NCBI GenBank assembly: GCA_027924645.1
Contig: BSBN01001017.1
Span: 8,396,501 to 8,460,500, forward strand
Direction of reading: 5' to 3'
DNA from: Cunninghamia lanceolata
Lineage: Eukaryota; Streptophyta; Pinopsida; Cupressales; Cupressaceae
Length of the DNA: 64,000 bases
The position numbers were made by a program, and so were the translations under genes. The notes under the pieces are model-generated. The model did not search any database. It was given only the letters and a program-made list of their open reading frames with translations, and had not been told where the DNA came from. Positions 11,598 through 24,854 of the stretch are shown piece after piece. Positions within the stretch are counted from its first letter, which is position 1; each line of letters starts with the position of its first letter.

Positions 11598-14500
11598 TAA
11601 GGCTTTAGAAAATTTCAAGAAAATGCAATTGGTGGGTGTAAATCCAAATTCCACAACCTTAGCCAACATCCTCCTTGTCTATGCCCAAATGGGATCTTTG
11701 AAACAGGGTATGGACATCCATCAAAGCATAAAGGATATGGGAATTTCATCAAATGTTGTAGTTGTAACTGCCCTATGAGACATGCATGCAAATTGTGGAA
11801 GCATAGACAAGGCATATGAAGTATTTGACATGATGCCTCAAAGAAATGTTGTCTCATGGAATGCAATGATTGCAAGATATGCACAAAGTGGATTTTTTTA
11901 TAAGGCTTTAGAAACTTTCAAGAAAATGCAATTGGCGAGCATAAAACCAAATTCCACAACCTTAGTGAACATCCTCCTTGTCTATATGCTCAAATGGGAT
12001 CTTCAGAATAGGTAATGGACATTCATCAAAGCATAAAGGATATGGGAATTTTGACAGATGTTGTAGTTGCAACTATCCTAAGAAACATGTATGCAAAGTG
12101 TGGAAGCACAGACAAGGAACATGAACTATTTGACATGATGCCTCAAAGAAAAGTTGGACTCATGGAATGCAATGGTTGCAAGATATGCACAAAATGGATG
12201 TTTTCAAAAAGGCTTTAGAGAATTTCAAGAAAATGCAATTGGCACATGTAAAACTAAATTCCATAACCTTTGCAAGCATCCTCCTTGCCTATGCCAAAAT
12301 GGGATCTTCGAAACAGGGTATGGACAACCATCAAAGCATAAAGGATATAAGAATTTTTTGTGATGTTGTATTTGTAGCTAACCTAGGAGACATGTATGCA
12401 AAGTGTGGAATCATAGACAAGGCACATGAAGTATTTGACATGATGCCTCAAGAAATGTTGTCTCATGGAATGCAATGATTGCAAGATATGCACAAAATGG
12501 ATTTTTTAAAAGGCTTTAGAAACTTTCAAGCAAATACAATTGGCATGTGTAAAACCAAATTCCATAACCTTTGCAAGCATCCTCCTTGCCTATGCCAAAA
12601 TGGGATCTTCAGAACAAGATATGGACAACCATCAAAGCATAAAGGATATAGGAATTTTACATGAGATGTATTTGCAACTACCCTTGTAGACATGTATGCA
12701 AAGTGTTGTTCAGCATAGAAAAGGCATGTGAATAGTTTGACATGACACCTCATTAGGCAAGGCATCTATTAGCAAAAAATGAATAAGCAATCATAGAGTG
12801 CTTTTGATCCATATGGTAAACCTATGAGATTTATAAAAAATGATAAGAATGATGAAGGTCCAGGAAGATTGAAGAAGTGGAAACATCAAATTTGTGAAGT
12901 TACACAAAATTGCAACAATTTGACAAGATTACAAATAGAACTTATCTATTACTGAATTAGATATATTTTGATGATTTATGATTTGAAATGATATATTTTT
13001 GAGGAATTTGAGGCCTGTCATGTTGGATTATAGATTTGTGAGGCTAGAAAAAGAGAAATTTATGATGTTGTAGCACTATGGGAATTTCGTTAGATGTTAT
13101 AGTTGCAACTACCCTACAAGACATGTATGCAAAGTGTGGAAGCATAGACAAGGCATGTGAACTATTTGACATGATGCCTCAAAGAAATGTTGTCTCATGG
13201 AATTCAATGATTGCAAGATATGCACAAAATGTTTTTTTTGATAAGGCTTTAGAAACTTTCAAGCAAATGCAATTCACCGGTGTAACGCCAAATTCCACAA
13301 CCTTGGCTAGCATCCTCGTTGTCTATGCTCAAATGGGATCTTTGGAATAGGGTATGGACATCCATCAAAGCATAAAGGATATGGGAATTCCATTAGATGT
13401 TGTAGTTGCAATTGCCTTATGAGACATGTATGCAAAGTGTGAAAGCATAGACAAGACATCTGAACTATTTGACATGATGCCTCAAAGAAATGTTTTCTCA
13501 TGGAATGCAATGTTTGCAAGATATGCACAAAAAGGATTTTTTGGTAAGGCTTTAGAAACTTTTAAGAAAATGCAATTGGTAGGTGTAAATCCAAATTCTA
13601 CAACCTTAGCAATCATCCTCCTTGCCTATGCCAAAATGGGATCTTCAAAAAAGGGTATGGACATCCATCAAAGTGTGATATGGGAATTTCGTTAGATGTT
13701 GTAGTTGCAACTACCCTATGAGACATGTATGCAAAGTGTGGAACCATAGACAATGCATGTGAACTATTTGACATGATGCCTCAAAGAAATGTTGTCTCAT
13801 GGAATGGAATTATTGCAATATATGCACAAAATGGATTTTTTTATATAAGGCTTTAGAAACTTTCAAGAAAATACAATTGATCGGTGTAAAGCCAAATTCC
13901 ACAACATTAGCCAACATCCTCCTTGCCTATACCAAAATGGAATCTTTAGAATAGCGTATGGACATCCATCAAAGCATAAAGGATATGGGAATTTTGTCAG
14001 ATGTTGTAGTTGCAACTACCTATGAGACATGTATGTGAAATGTGGAAGCATAGACAAGGCACATGAACTATTTGACATGATGCCTCAAAGAAATGTTGTC
14101 TCATGGAATGCAATGATTGCAAGATATGCAAAAAATGGTTATTTTGATAAGGCTTTAGAAATTTTCAATAAAATGCAATTGGCAGGTGTAAAGCCAAATT
14201 CCACAACCTTATCCAGCATCCTCCTTGTCTATGCCCAAATTGGATCTTCAAAATAGAGTATGGACATCCATCAAAGCATAAAGGATATGGGAATTTCATC
14301 AGATGTTGTAGTTGTAACTACCCTATGGGACATGTATGCAAAGTGTGGAAGCATAGACAAGACATGTGAATGGTTTGACATGATGCCTCAAAGAAATGTT
14401 GTCTCATGGAATGCAATGATTACAAGATATGCACAAAATAGATTTTTTGATAAAGCTTTAGAAACTTTTAAGAAAATGCAATTGGTGGGTGTAAAGCCAA

Positions 14501-15940
14501 ATTCCACAACCTTATCCAACATCCTCCTTGCCTATGCCAAAATGGGATCTTCGGAATAGGGTATGGACATCCATCAAAGCATAAAGGATATGGGAATTTC
14601 ATCAGATGTTGTAGTTGTAACTACCCTATGAGACATGTATGCAAAGTGTGGAAGCATAGACAAGGCATATGAACTATTTGACATGATGCCTCAAATAAAT
14701 GTTGTCTCATGGAATGCAATGATTGCAAGATATACACAAAATAGATTTTTTTATAAGGTTTTAGAAACTTTCAAGAAAATGCAATTGACAGGTGTAAAGA
14801 CAAATTCCACAACCTTAGCAAACATCCTCCTTGCCTATGCCAAAATGGGATATTTGGAAGAGGGTATGGCCCTCCATCAAAGCATAAAGGATATGGGAAT
14901 TTTGACAGAACATGTTGTAGTTACAACTACACTAGGAGACATGTATGCAAAGTGTGGAAGCATAATGTTGTCTCATGGAATGCAATGATTGGAAGATATG
15001 CATAAAATGGATTTTTCAAAAAGGCTTTAGAAACTTTCAAGAAAATGCAATTGGCACGTGTAAACCCAAATTCCATAACTTTTGCAAGCACCCTCCTTGC
15101 TTATGGAAAAATGGGATCTTCGAAACAAGGTATGGACAACCATCAAAGCATAAAGGATATTGGAATTTTCTAAGATGTTGTATTTACAACTACCCTTGTA
15201 GACATGTATGAAATGTGTGGAAGCATAGACAAGGCTCATGAACTATTTGACATGATACCTCAAAGAAATGCAGTCTCATGGAATGCAATTATTGCAAGAT
15301 ATGAACAAAATGGATTTTTTGAAAAGGATTTAGAAACTTTTAAGAAAATCCAATTGGCATGTGTAAAACCAAATTCCATAACCTTTGCAAGCATCCTCCC
15401 TGCTTGTGCCAATTTAGGATCTTTGGAATAGGGTATGGAAAGCCATCAAAGCATAAAGGATATAGGAATTTTGTGAGATGTTGTATTTGCAGCTACCCTT
15501 GTAAACATGTATGTAAAGTGTGGAAGCATAGATAAGGCATGTGAACTATTTGACATGACGCCTCAAAGAAATGTTGTCTCATGGAATGCAATGATTGCAA
15601 GATATGCACAAAATGGATTTTTTGATAAGGCTTTAAAGAAACTTTCAAGAAAATGCAATCAGCGGGTGTCAAGCCAAATTCCACAACCTTATCCAACATC
15701 CTCCTTGCCTATGCCAAAATGGGATCTTTGGATCAGGGTGTAGATAGCCATCAAAGCATAAAGGACATAGGAATTTTGTCACATGTTGTATTTGCAGCTA
15801 CCCTTGTAGACATGTATGCAAAGTGTGGAAGCATAGACAAGGCGTGTGAACTATTTGACTTGATGCCTCAAAGAAATGTAGTCTCATGGAATGCAATGAT
15901 TGCAAGATATGCACAAAATGTATTTTGCAAGGATGTTGTC
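11590..15940 (+). pseudogene. Tandem array of about 14 PLS-class PPR triads, pseudogenic
   Basis: The unit is 303 bp (101 residues), one PPR triad. Its consensus contains MYAKCGSIDKAHELFDMMP, NVVSWNAMIARYAQNGFFDK and KMQLAGVKPNSTTLASILLA, followed by SIKDMGISSDVVVATTL. Copies of the MYAKCG box start near 11785, 12088, 12396, 12693, 13126, 13429, 13728, 14029, 14335, 14635, 14941, 15204, 15507 and 15813. PLS-class PPR proteins bind organellar RNA and often direct C-to-U editing, but no E or DYW tail is present. No start exon, targeting peptide or continuous frame exists; nearly every unit has a stop or frameshift. Stops recur at homologous codons: TAG in the LEQGMD position and TGA in the TLWDMY position. 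One 264 bp unit lacks about 14 codons, and about 310 bp of foreign sequence separates two units near 12765-13075. Confidence 0.85.
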
Positions 15941-16118
15941 AAAATATTTTAATTAATCAAACCATACTTGATGCATATATTGAACTATAATTGAACATAA
16001 TATCATTTCATGGAAACATTGAAGAACACATATGCAATATCAAAACTTTTAAGCATGATACAATATCTATACTGTAACCATAATTGATCATGATGCCTTT
16101 GTTTTTTTGGGTAGGTAC

Positions 16119-17605
16119 TGTTGGATCTAGGGCATACAACTGAGAGGGGGGGGTGAATCAGTTGTATAAAACTTCTTGTTATTTCAAACACTTGATTCTT
16201 TGTTGTTAGTTAGCAGCATATCAAATAATCATCCATGAAAGCATAACACATAAACACAAGAGCAGATAAGTATCAACACATTGAACACCAAGATTTTGAC
16301 GTGGAAAACCCGGTTAAGGGAAAAACCACGGGGTGATTAACCCAAGAATTATTCTCTGTTAGAAGAATAAAGAAAAATGAATGGCACATGCCAATAAGGG
16401 CTCACTGCCTGAGCACACTGCTCACAAAGAGGCCCACTGCCTACAAGGAGACACACTGTCTACAAAGTGATAAAAATCACAGTCTTGAACTGGAGAATGA
16501 CATCTCTACCATGTCCGGATCAGTTCCAATTAAGCCCAAAAACCTCTGCTCTGCCTTTCGCACTTCTCTTCGCTATGCCACCCTCATCCACACATCACAC
16601 ACACTGAAATGAACTCACAAACCGATATTTATACAAGACATCAACTTAGGAACAAACATCTAAGTCGGCAAACAACCATAAGAACATCCGCAAGATGAAT
16701 AACACATCCGGTCGGCCACCACAAGAACATTCGTAGGATGAACAACTCATCTGGTCGGCTAAACAGAGCAAGAACTTCATCCGGAAGAATATCTTCAATT
16801 CCGGGTTCTACTATCAGTGCAGACCGACAGCATAACCTCAACATGATCCAAGAACCTTCACCGACCTGCCTGAAAGACCGGATACATCCGCACTTCCTTT
16901 ACCTACTTGAATCTCTTGTCTTCCTCATCCGGAACTTCAAGAACACAGTCTGTCACCATTGTCATAATGCAAGAGATACTTCCGGACCTCCAAATCATAC
17001 ACAAATCAATGCGGACCAACAACACAACCTGAACATGATCTAAGAACCTTCACAAGCTTGCCTGAATGACCAGGTACGTCCGCATTTCATTTTCTTACTG
17101 AAATCTCTTATCCTCCTTATCCGGAACTCCAAGAACACTGTCTGTTGCTACTGTTATAGTGTAAGAAGTATTTCCGGACCTCCAAATCATACACAACTCG
17201 AGATGGCACATCACGAGGACATCTCAAACACTCTTGCCAATCCGCAGATTGGGATTGTACAATTCCGGACCTCACCGGACCTTTCTGTGATCCTTTGTCA
17301 CCTCTGAACACTTGCCTGAACTGGTTCTACACCGGCAGCCACAACTTCTTCAGATCTTCATGCGGACCTCTGAAATCGTAATTGAAGCATCTCAAGACTC
17401 ATATCTACAAACCCTTTAATCCGCATCCTCCGGTTCTCAACCTATACAACACATTTGCCTTCTTCTCATCACTGTTCTTCACTGTTCCTGACTGAGGCTA
17501 ATTTTCTCAATATCCTCAGCATACAGCTCATCAAATCCTTCTTGCCAATGCAATATGAGTATGTTGACATCAATGACAACACTGGATCACCTCATACTTG
17601 CAACA
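16119..17605 (-). repeat. 3' LTR of the copia element
   Basis: 1,487 bp, TG...CA ends. It is identical to the other LTR apart from about five transitions and one base in the G-run near 16146. The small ORFs inside it are duplicated in both LTRs and have no support. The sequence is rich in CCGGA/TCCGGA words. Confidence 0.95.
16626..16633 (-). promoter_or_regulatory. TATA box candidate in copia LTR (3' copy)
   Basis: TATAAATA on the minus strand, within the LTR in the element's direction and repeated in the 5' LTR at 22649-22656. The position fits a U3/R promoter; no transcript data can be seen. Confidence 0.5.
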
Positions 17606-17928
17606 ATCTCCCCCTTTGTCATTGATGGCAACATATGATGTGAAAAACCATCAAGACAAGAACTTCTCCTTTCTGTCACAGCTCCCCCTATCAACAACAA
17701 CTTTTCACATGTCTTCTCTTCCTTTACTGCTCCCCCTTTGATCATCAACCACTTGTTTTTCACATGTCTTCTCTCCCCCTTTGACATCAATGGCAAAGGG
17801 CTCATACTTGCAATTCTAATACATCAGAATCATACCAGCTGCTCCCCCTTAGTAGCAGCTCCCCATCATCAATCCGGATCACAAGATATGACTGTGATAT
17901 CCACCGGACTGATGCACATTAGTGCATC
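17606..17928 (-). other. Copia 3' untranslated region with repeated polypurine modules
   Basis: The polypurine tract AAAGGGGGAGAT (minus strand) directly abuts the 3' LTR at 17606-17617. A second near copy of the whole module, TTTGCCATTGATGTCAAAGG on the minus strand, lies at 17771-17796, and shorter AGGGGGAG copies lie near 17686, 17732 and 17843. The first is the expected plus-strand primer; the others could be decoy or additional priming sites. The same modules occur at 30986-31155. Confidence 0.75.
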
Positions 17929-20900
17929 TTAGTTCATTACCAGAGGGGCCATGACCCCTAACTTCTCCCGGAGATATTCAAAAGAGTCCTTGGGAAGAGG
18001 TTTTGTAAAGATATCTGCAATCTGATCCTTGGAAGGAACATACTCCAATCTGACTTCTTCCTTATTTACTTGTTCTCTCAAGAAGTGAAATTTGATAGAT
18101 ATGTGCTTAGTCTTAGAATGCAATACCGGATTCTTGGAGATATTAATTGCACTTGAATTATCACAGAAAATTGTGATAGGCTCCTCATATTCAACTTTGA
18201 TGTCTCTTAGCATCTGCTTCATCCATAAGATTTGAGTGCAACTACCTGCTGCTGCAATGTATTCTGCTTCAGTTGTAGACAGAGATATTGCATCTTGTTT
18301 CTTGCTTAGCCAAGAAACCAATCTCTTCCCCAAAAAGAATGCTCCACCACTAGTGCTCTTCCTGTCATCCACATCTCCTGCCCAATCTGCATCTGTGTAA
18401 GCATGAAGAGAGAAGTCCGGATCTCTAGGGTACCATAGACCATACTCCACTGTTCCTTTCAAGTACCTAAAAATTCTTTTGATTGCCATAACATGAGATT
18501 CTCTAGGATCAGCCTGGAATCTTGCCACAAGACCAACAGCCTGCATTATATCTAGTCTAGTTTGAGTGAGGTACAACAATCCACCAATCATTGATCTATA
18601 CTTTGTCTGATCTGCCTTTGGAGAGTCATCATCTTTGCTTAACTTACATCCGGTTGCCATAGGAGTGTTCATAGATTTTGAGTCTTCCATACCAAATTTC
18701 TTTAACAATTCTTTCACATATTTGGTCTGAGAAATGAAGATCCCTTCTTTTGTTTGAGTAATTTGCAGACCCAAGAAGAAATTCATTTCACCAAGCATAG
18801 ACCTTTCAAACTCACTTTTCATCTGATTTGCAAAAGTTTTGCACATACTATCTCTTCCTCCAAAAATGATATCATCCACAAATACTTCAACAATTAAAAT
18901 ATTTTCATGATCAATTTTGAAATATAAGTTACTGTCAGCAGTACCTTTGTTGAATCCAATCTGCACAAGATGCTTATCCAACCTTTCATACCATGCTCTT
19001 GGGGCTTGCTTCAATCCATACAAAGCTTTCTTTAATTTGCAGACCATATCATCATTGTCAGACAATTGAAAACCATCCGGTTGTTCAATGTAGACTTCTT
19101 CTTCCAGATCACCATTTAGGAAAGCAGACTTGACATCCATCTGATATACCTTGAAATCTTTGAAGGCAGCAAATGCAAGAAGTAATCTGACTGCTTCAAT
19201 TCTTGCCACCGGAGCAAAAGTCTCTTCAAAGTCAATTCCTTCTATTTGAGAGTAGCCTTTGCAGACCAATCTAGCTTTGTTTCTGATTATTTCACCAGCT
19301 TCATTTAGTTTGTTCCGGAAGACCCACTTGGTTCCAATTACATTCCTGTCACTAGGTCTGGGAACAAGATCCCAAGTATGATTTTTCTCAATTTGCATCA
19401 ATTCATCTTCCATAGCTTTTGTCCAGTTTTCATCATTGCAGGCTTCATTTATTGTTTTAGGTTCAATCTTTGAAATCAGACAACATTCATTCTGATTTTG
19501 AGCAACATTCCTTCTAGTTTGTACACCTTTGCTTTTGTCACCTATGATTTGATCTTCAGAGTGGTTCAGTTTTACATACCTTGGAATTTTGGGAGTATCC
19601 TGTACTGCTGCTTCTTGATCAGGCTCATTTAGACCTATCTCTTCTTCCTGATTTACCGGATCAGGCTGACTCTGTCTCACCGGAGAGGATTGAGGTCCTT
19701 GAACACTCTCTTGGTCATCTTCATCAATCTCATAAAATATTGAAGGCTTCTCAATTCCTTCATCAACTTTCACATTGGTGCTTTCTATCATCTTCCTCAA
19801 TCTCTTATTGTAACACCGGTATGCTTTGCTTTGAGTGGAGTAACCCAAGAAAATTCCTTCATCACTTCTAGCATCAAACTTTCCTAGATCTTCATCTCTC
19901 TTAATATAACACTTGCTACCAAATACTCTGAAATATTTCACAGTAGGAGTGATGCCAAACCAGAGTTCATAGGGGGTCTTACCGGTGTTGTTTCTGATTT
20001 GAACTCGATTGAGAGTGTAGACTGCAGTGCTGATAGCTTCCTTCCAAAACATTTGAGGAACATTTGCTTCCAACATCATTGTCCTGGCAGCTTCCTGGAT
20101 GGTCCGGTTCTTTCTCTCAACTACTCCATTCTGCTGTGGAGTCTTAGGAGCAGACAACTGTCTCCTTATACCCTGTTTCTCACAAAAGTCAATGAATTCA
20201 CCAGATGTAAATTCACCACCTCTATCAGACCTTAGACACTTTAGTCTCAATCCGGTTTGATTCTCCACCATAGCTTTGAAGGTTTTGAACTTCTCAAAAG
20301 CTTCTGACTTTTCTTTTAGAAAGGTAACCCACATCATCCGGGAATGATCATCAATCAACAACATGAAATATCTATCACCCTGCAGACTCTTGATTCTTGT
20401 TGGACCACATAGATCAGTATGTACTAATTCCAGCAATCCGGTAGAAGACTGATCTTTGCTTTTGAAAGAGACTCTGCTTTGTTTACCTAGCTGGCATTCT
20501 TTGCACAAACTATTTGTAGGTTTCATCAATTTTGGAAGATCTCTTACAGCCTGAGTATTGCTTATCTTGATGATGTTATCAAAATTTACATGACACATTC
20601 TTCTATGCCATAACCAACTCTGATCAATTTGAGCAAACAAATAGCTTTTATTTGAACCAACCAGATGAAAGATATTACCTTTTGTCTGAGTACCGGATGC
20701 AATTTCAGTTCCGGAGCTTGTAAAGATTCTACATTTTCCATTCTTGAACCGGAGATCATAACCTTTGTCCACTAACTGACCAACACTGAGAAGATTGTGC
20801 TTCAATCCTTCAACATACAGTACATTTCCTGTTTTGCTCTTACCATCAAAGGAAATAGTTCCCCTACCTCTGATTCTGCCAGCAGAATTGTCACCAAACT

Positions 20901-22083
20901 TTACCATTCCTCCTTCATATCTTTCCAGATCTAAGAACTTGTTCTTGTCACCAGTCATATGGTGAGAACATCCACTGTCAATAACCCAATCATCCTTTTC
21001 TTCCACTTGAGCAGCCAAGGCTTTTTCAACAACTTTGTGATTGACAGATTCAGAGAGTATTGAATCTTCTTCCTTGATGGCTATAAACACCCACTCATTT
21101 CTGGATTTGCTTCCTAGTTCTGATTCATCATCTGTTACTCCTTCATTGTCATCTTCTTCATGAACATAATAGCAATTCTTTTGAAACCTTTGTTTGTGAG
21201 TATTAGATCTTGCAGATCTTTCCGGACATCTTGAGGCAAAATGACCAATCTTATTGCAGTTGAAACACTTAAAGGGTAGTTTTCCTTCATACTTACCGGA
21301 TCCTCTTGGCAGTCTCTTTGCAATGAGGGCTTCAAGTTGAGCTGTTTCTGCTTCTTCTTCTTCCATGTCTCTTCTTGCTTGATCATACCATGACATTTTT
21401 CTTGATGAGTTTTCACCCGGATCAAATCTCTGTTTGCCTTTCACATAGGTACTGGCTTTGAAAGCAGATTCAGTCTTGGGAGGATCATCTCCAAACTCGG
21501 TCATTTCAAATGCAGCTAGTTTGCCAGCCAGTTGTTCTCTTGTGACAGTTGTGTGGGCTCTGAATTCATCAATGGCAGCAACTTTGATTTTGTAAGCAGC
21601 AGGAAGGGATCTTAGGATTTTGCAGACAATCTCATTTTCATCTAAAGTTCCACCAGCATTTCTGATTCCACATACCAGCTCATTTACTCTTGGCATGAAG
21701 GTAGTGATGTTTTCATCATCTCTCATTTTCAGTCTTTCAAATTTCCCTTTCAGGCTTTGTAACCTTGCACTTTTGACAAACTCATCTCCTTCATACAGAA
21801 GTTCCAGCTTAGTCAGGATCTCATATGCAGTTGGTAGGTCAATAACATTCGAGAGATCTGAGTCATTCAATGCGCTTAGAAGAGCTTCCTTGGTCCGCAG
21901 ATTGTTTTTAGCTTCTGTGATTTCATTCAGAGTTGTCGGACCACCTTGTGGAGGTACATATGGTTTTGAAACCATATCCAAGTATGCTTTTCCCATACAT
22001 TCCAAGTGACACTTCATGCGACCTTTCCAGAGAGTGAAATTGGTTCCATCGAACTTCGGACTATCCTTCTTGTATGACGACAT
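17929..22083 (-). CDS. Ty1/copia Gag-Pol polyprotein, intact
   Basis: 1,384 residues from the first ATG at 22083 (upstream in-frame codons lack an ATG), ending TAA/TAG-type stop at 17929. Domains in order: Gag of UBN2 type ([14 protein letters not shown], residues about 10-200); zinc knuckle [14 protein letters not shown] near 275; protease [14 protein letters not shown] near 370; integrase with HHCC zinc site ([15 protein letters not shown]) and DDE core ([27 protein letters not shown]) about 480-700; RT ([40 protein letters not shown]) about 900-1130; RNase H ([19 protein letters not shown]) to the C-terminus ([10 protein letters not shown]). The order protease-integrase-RT-RNase H is diagnostic of Ty1/copia. 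All catalytic residues I can check are present. It is the only complete TE polyprotein in the window. The Tork/SIRE side of the family is plausible but not shown. Confidence 0.97.
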   Translation of the reverse strand: MSSYKKDSPKFDGTNFTLWKGRMKCHLECMGKAYLDMVSKPYVPPQGGPTTLNEITEAKNNLRTKEALLSALNDSDLSNVIDLPTAYEILTKLELLYEGDEFVKSARLQSLKGKFERLKMRDDENITTFMPRVNELVCGIRNAGGTLDENEIVCKILRSLPAAYKIKVAAIDEFRAHTTVTREQLAGKLAAFEMTEFGDDPPKTESAFKASTYVKGKQRFDPGENSSRKMSWYDQARRDMEEEEAETAQLEALIAKRLPRGSGKYEGKLPFKCFNCNKIGHFASRCPERSARSNTHKQRFQKNCYYVHEEDDNEGVTDDESELGSKSRNEWVFIAIKEEDSILSESVNHKVVEKALAAQVEEKDDWVIDSGCSHHMTGDKNKFLDLERYEGGMVKFGDNSAGRIRGRGTISFDGKSKTGNVLYVEGLKHNLLSVGQLVDKGYDLRFKNGKCRIFTSSGTEIASGTQTKGNIFHLVGSNKSYLFAQIDQSWLWHRRMCHVNFDNIIKISNTQAVRDLPKLMKPTNSLCKECQLGKQSRVSFKSKDQSSTGLLELVHTDLCGPTRIKSLQGDRYFMLLIDDHSRMMWVTFLKEKSEAFEKFKTFKAMVENQTGLRLKCLRSDRGGEFTSGEFIDFCEKQGIRRQLSAPKTPQQNGVVERKNRTIQEAARTMMLEANVPQMFWKEAISTAVYTLNRVQIRNNTGKTPYELWFGITPTVKYFRVFGSKCYIKRDEDLGKFDARSDEGIFLGYSTQSKAYRCYNKRLRKMIESTNVKVDEGIEKPSIFYEIDEDDQESVQGPQSSPVRQSQPDPVNQEEEIGLNEPDQEAAVQDTPKIPRYVKLNHSEDQIIGDKSKGVQTRRNVAQNQNECCLISKIEPKTINEACNDENWTKAMEDELMQIEKNHTWDLVPRPSDRNVIGTKWVFRNKLNEAGEIIRNKARLVCKGYSQIEGIDFEETFAPVARIEAVRLLLAFAAFKDFKVYQMDVKSAFLNGDLEEEVYIEQPDGFQLSDNDDMVCKLKKALYGLKQAPRAWYERLDKHLVQIGFNKGTADSNLYFKIDHENILIVEVFVDDIIFGGRDSMCKTFANQMKSEFERSMLGEMNFFLGLQITQTKEGIFISQTKYVKELLKKFGMEDSKSMNTPMATGCKLSKDDDSPKADQTKYRSMIGGLLYLTQTRLDIMQAVGLVARFQADPRESHVMAIKRIFRYLKGTVEYGLWYPRDPDFSLHAYTDADWAGDVDDRKSTSGGAFFLGKRLVSWLSKKQDAISLSTTEAEYIAAAGSCTQILWMKQMLRDIKVEYEEPITIFCDNSSAINISKNPVLHSKTKHISIKFHFLREQVNKEEVRLEYVPSKDQIADIFTKPLPKDSFEYLREKLGVMAPLVMN

Positions 22084-22126
22084 CCTGGATCTCCTCAAGC
22101 GGTTAAGCTCCTGTCAGAGGAACTTG

Positions 22127-22138
22127 GCTCTGATACCA
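22127..22138 (-). promoter_or_regulatory. Primer binding site, initiator tRNA-Met type
   Basis: TGGTATCAGAGC on the minus strand, two bases inside the 5' LTR. This is the standard plant primer site complementary to the 3' end of initiator tRNA-Met, and it starts minus-strand cDNA synthesis. Confidence 0.93.
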
Positions 22139-22140
22139 AT

Positions 22141-23628
22141 TGTTGGATCTAGGGCATACAACTGAGAGGGGGGGGGTGAATCAGTTGTATAAAACTTCTT
22201 GTTATTTCAAACACTTGATTCTTTGTTGTTAGTTAGCAGCATATCAAATAATCATCCATGAAAGCATAACACATAAACACAAGAGCAGATAAGTATCAAC
22301 ACATTGAACACCAAGATTTTGACGTGGAAAACCCGGTTAAGGGAAAAACCACGGGGTGATTAACCCAAGAATTATTCTCTGTTAGAAGAATAAAGAAAAA
22401 TGAATGGCACATGCCAATAAGGGCTCACTGCCCGAGCACACTGCTCACAAAGAGGCCCACTGCCTACAAGGAGACACACTGTCTACAAAGTGATAAAAAT
22501 CATAGTCTTGAACTGGAGAATGACATCTCTACCATGTCCGGATCAGTTCCAATTAAGCCCAAAAACCTCTGCTCTGCCTTTCGCACTTCTCTTCGCTATG
22601 CCACCCTCATCCACACATCACACACACTGAAATGAACTCACAAACCGATATTTATACAAGACATCAACTTAGGAACAAACATCTAAGTCGGCAAACAACC
22701 ATAAGAACATCCGCAAGATGAATAACACATCCGGTCGGCCACCACAAGAACATTCGTAGGATGAACAACTCATCCGGTCGGCTAAACAGAGCAAGAACTT
22801 CATCCGGAAGAATATCTTCAATTCCGGGTTCTACTATCAGTGCGGACCGACAGCATAACCTCAACATGATCCAAGAACCTTCACCGACCTGCCTGAAAGA
22901 CCGGATACATCCGCACTTCCTTTACCTACTTGAATCTCTTGTCTTCCTCATCCGGAACTTCAAGAACACAGTCTGTCACCATTGTCATAATGCAAGAGAT
23001 ACTTCCGGACCTTCAAATCATACACAAATCAATGCGGACCAACAACACAACCTGAACATGATCTAAGAACCTTCACAAGCTTGCCTGAATGACCAGGTAC
23101 GTCCGCATTTCATTTTCTTACTGAAATCTCTTATCCTCCTTATCCGGAACTCCAAGAACACTGTCTGTTGCTACTGTTATAGTGTAAGAAGTATTTCCGG
23201 ACCTCCAAATCATACACAACTCGAGATGGCACATCACGAGGACATCTCAAACACTCTTGCCAATCCGCAGATTGGGATTGTACAATTCCGGACCTCACCG
23301 GACCTTTCTGTGATCCTTTGTCACCTCTGAACACTTGCCTGAACTGGTTCTACACCGGCAGCCACAACTTCTTCAGATCTTCATGCGGACCTCTGAAATC
23401 GTAATTGAAGCATCTCAAGACTCATATCTACAAACCCTTTAATCCGCATCCTCCGGTTCTCAACCTATACAACACATTTGCCTTCTTCTCATCACTGTTC
23501 TTCACTGTTCCTGACTGAGGCTAATTTTCTCAATATCCTCAGCATACAGCTCATCAAATCCTTCTTGCCAATGCAATATGAGTATGTTGACATCAATGAC
23601 AACACTGGATCACCTCATACTTGCAACA
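22141..23628 (-). repeat. 5' LTR of the copia element
   Basis: 1,488 bp. In the element's direction it ends at 22141, just before the primer site. It carries the TATA candidate at 22649-22656 that would drive genomic RNA synthesis. Confidence 0.95.
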
Positions 23629-23633
23629 GGTAC

Positions 23634-24849
23634 TATTTAGGGACTATTTTATTTGAATTATTTCTGATATGTGTTATTCTTCCATCTCTTGTTGGCGTGT
23701 GTGAATTGGAATATTAAGTACAGTTAATACATTTTTCATTTATGATGAATGATTTCACTGGCCACTCTTGATTTTTCAATTGAGATGGATCTTCATTCAC
23801 ATTTACCTCGCACGTGTCACACTCATTTAATGGTGATCTTTCTTCATTATTTTGGCATCTGAGAGCTAAATCAATTTCATTTCTCTATTTTCGAGTCTGG
23901 GATTTCTCTTTCTCTAGTTTGTTCAGTTTCCTTCAGCTCTGTGGAGTTTTCTTTCATGATGGGTTTTGTTCGGAGGAATAAAATATTATTCTTCCCAGTG
24001 CAAGAGTGGGAAAGGCCAACCCAAGGAGTGCTTCACTCAAATTTGATGGCTGATATATTCAAAATTTACAACGAGGAGGTGGAGAATGCAATTGTTCTGG
24101 TGTGCAACCGAGATGTGCTTCACTTCCCTAGGTCAATCTACCTGTCATAGGTAGTCACTCATTTCCTTTCTAATTCGATGGATTTGATATAGAGCTCTAA
24201 GATGGTTAAGAATCTTACGGTCAAGTTTGTCCAAGATTTCCTTTATTTTGTTGAGAAATTTAGGGAAGCAATGGAAAAGTATGATCTACATGTGGGGTCT
24301 GTGCCAACTTTGGGGGTTTTTTATACCACAAGTACATAAACCACAAGCCAGCTCTTCATTATGTCTACAGTGCCCTCCTCCATGGTTTACAGAATAATTG
24401 TGTTTCTTCAGTTCAAAATTCTCTCCACTGCCATGCAACTAAGTTGGGTGAGGAACTAGAGGAGTCTGTTTAGGATGTATTCTAGTCCCTATATTTTCTT
24501 GTTCACTTTCAACCGCCACCTCCTCTAGTTGATGTTGTTGTTGCTCCTCTAAACTTTGAGTGACAAGGTTTTATTATTGAAGATCTAAATGGTAGGAATT
24601 AGCACTGTGTCTAGAGGCTTTCCTTTTTGGATATCTATCAGTTATACTATATATTTAAATCGGTGCTAATATATGGATCTCATATATTTTTTTTTGTAAA
24701 AGCCTATGGTTATATGTTTCATGCTATGTATTGAGATGATAGCAGTTATTGTATCTATTGAAATATCTTTGTAATTCCTCTTTCCAACTATAAGAGGTTT
24801 TGTTTTTTGGTATGGTTGGGGCTAGTTTTCATGTATTTTCTTGCCCCAT
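23634..24849. other. Spacer between two LTR elements with weak coding remnant
   Basis: Sequence into which the copia element inserted on the left and the non-autonomous element on the right. A plus-strand stretch 23941-24150 reads as protein-like (RRNKILFFPVQEWERP, VLVCNRDVLHFPRS) and continues with stops to about 24420. I cannot name it. No start, splice or promoter signal supports an active gene. Confidence 0.3.
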
Positions 24850-24854
24850 GTACT

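Larger units (their letters stand above)
16119..23628 (-). mobile_element. Complete Ty1/copia LTR retrotransposon
   Basis: A 7,510 bp element in minus orientation with LTRs at 16119-17605 and 22141-23628 that begin TGTTG and end CAACA. The 5-bp target duplication GGTAC lies at 16114-16118 and 23629-23633. It contains a primer site matching initiator tRNA-Met, an intact gag-pol ORF and a polypurine tract next to the 3' LTR. I count about five substitutions (all transitions) and one 1-bp indel between LTRs, so insertion is recent. It looks structurally competent and could be the autonomous partner of the element at 24855-32247. Confidence 0.96.

Noticed and set aside
11590..15940. Functional PPR gene or organellar RNA-editing factor
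   Set aside because: Nearly every 303-bp unit has a stop or frameshift, and there is no start exon, targeting peptide or E/DYW tail.
11590..15940. CRISPR-like repeat array
   Set aside because: Units are long, contiguous and protein-derived with no spacers; the sequence is eukaryotic.
16388..17311. Small ORFs inside the copia LTRs (also 22411-23334)
   Set aside because: They are present only because the LTR is duplicated; no motif, and the LTR function explains the sequence.
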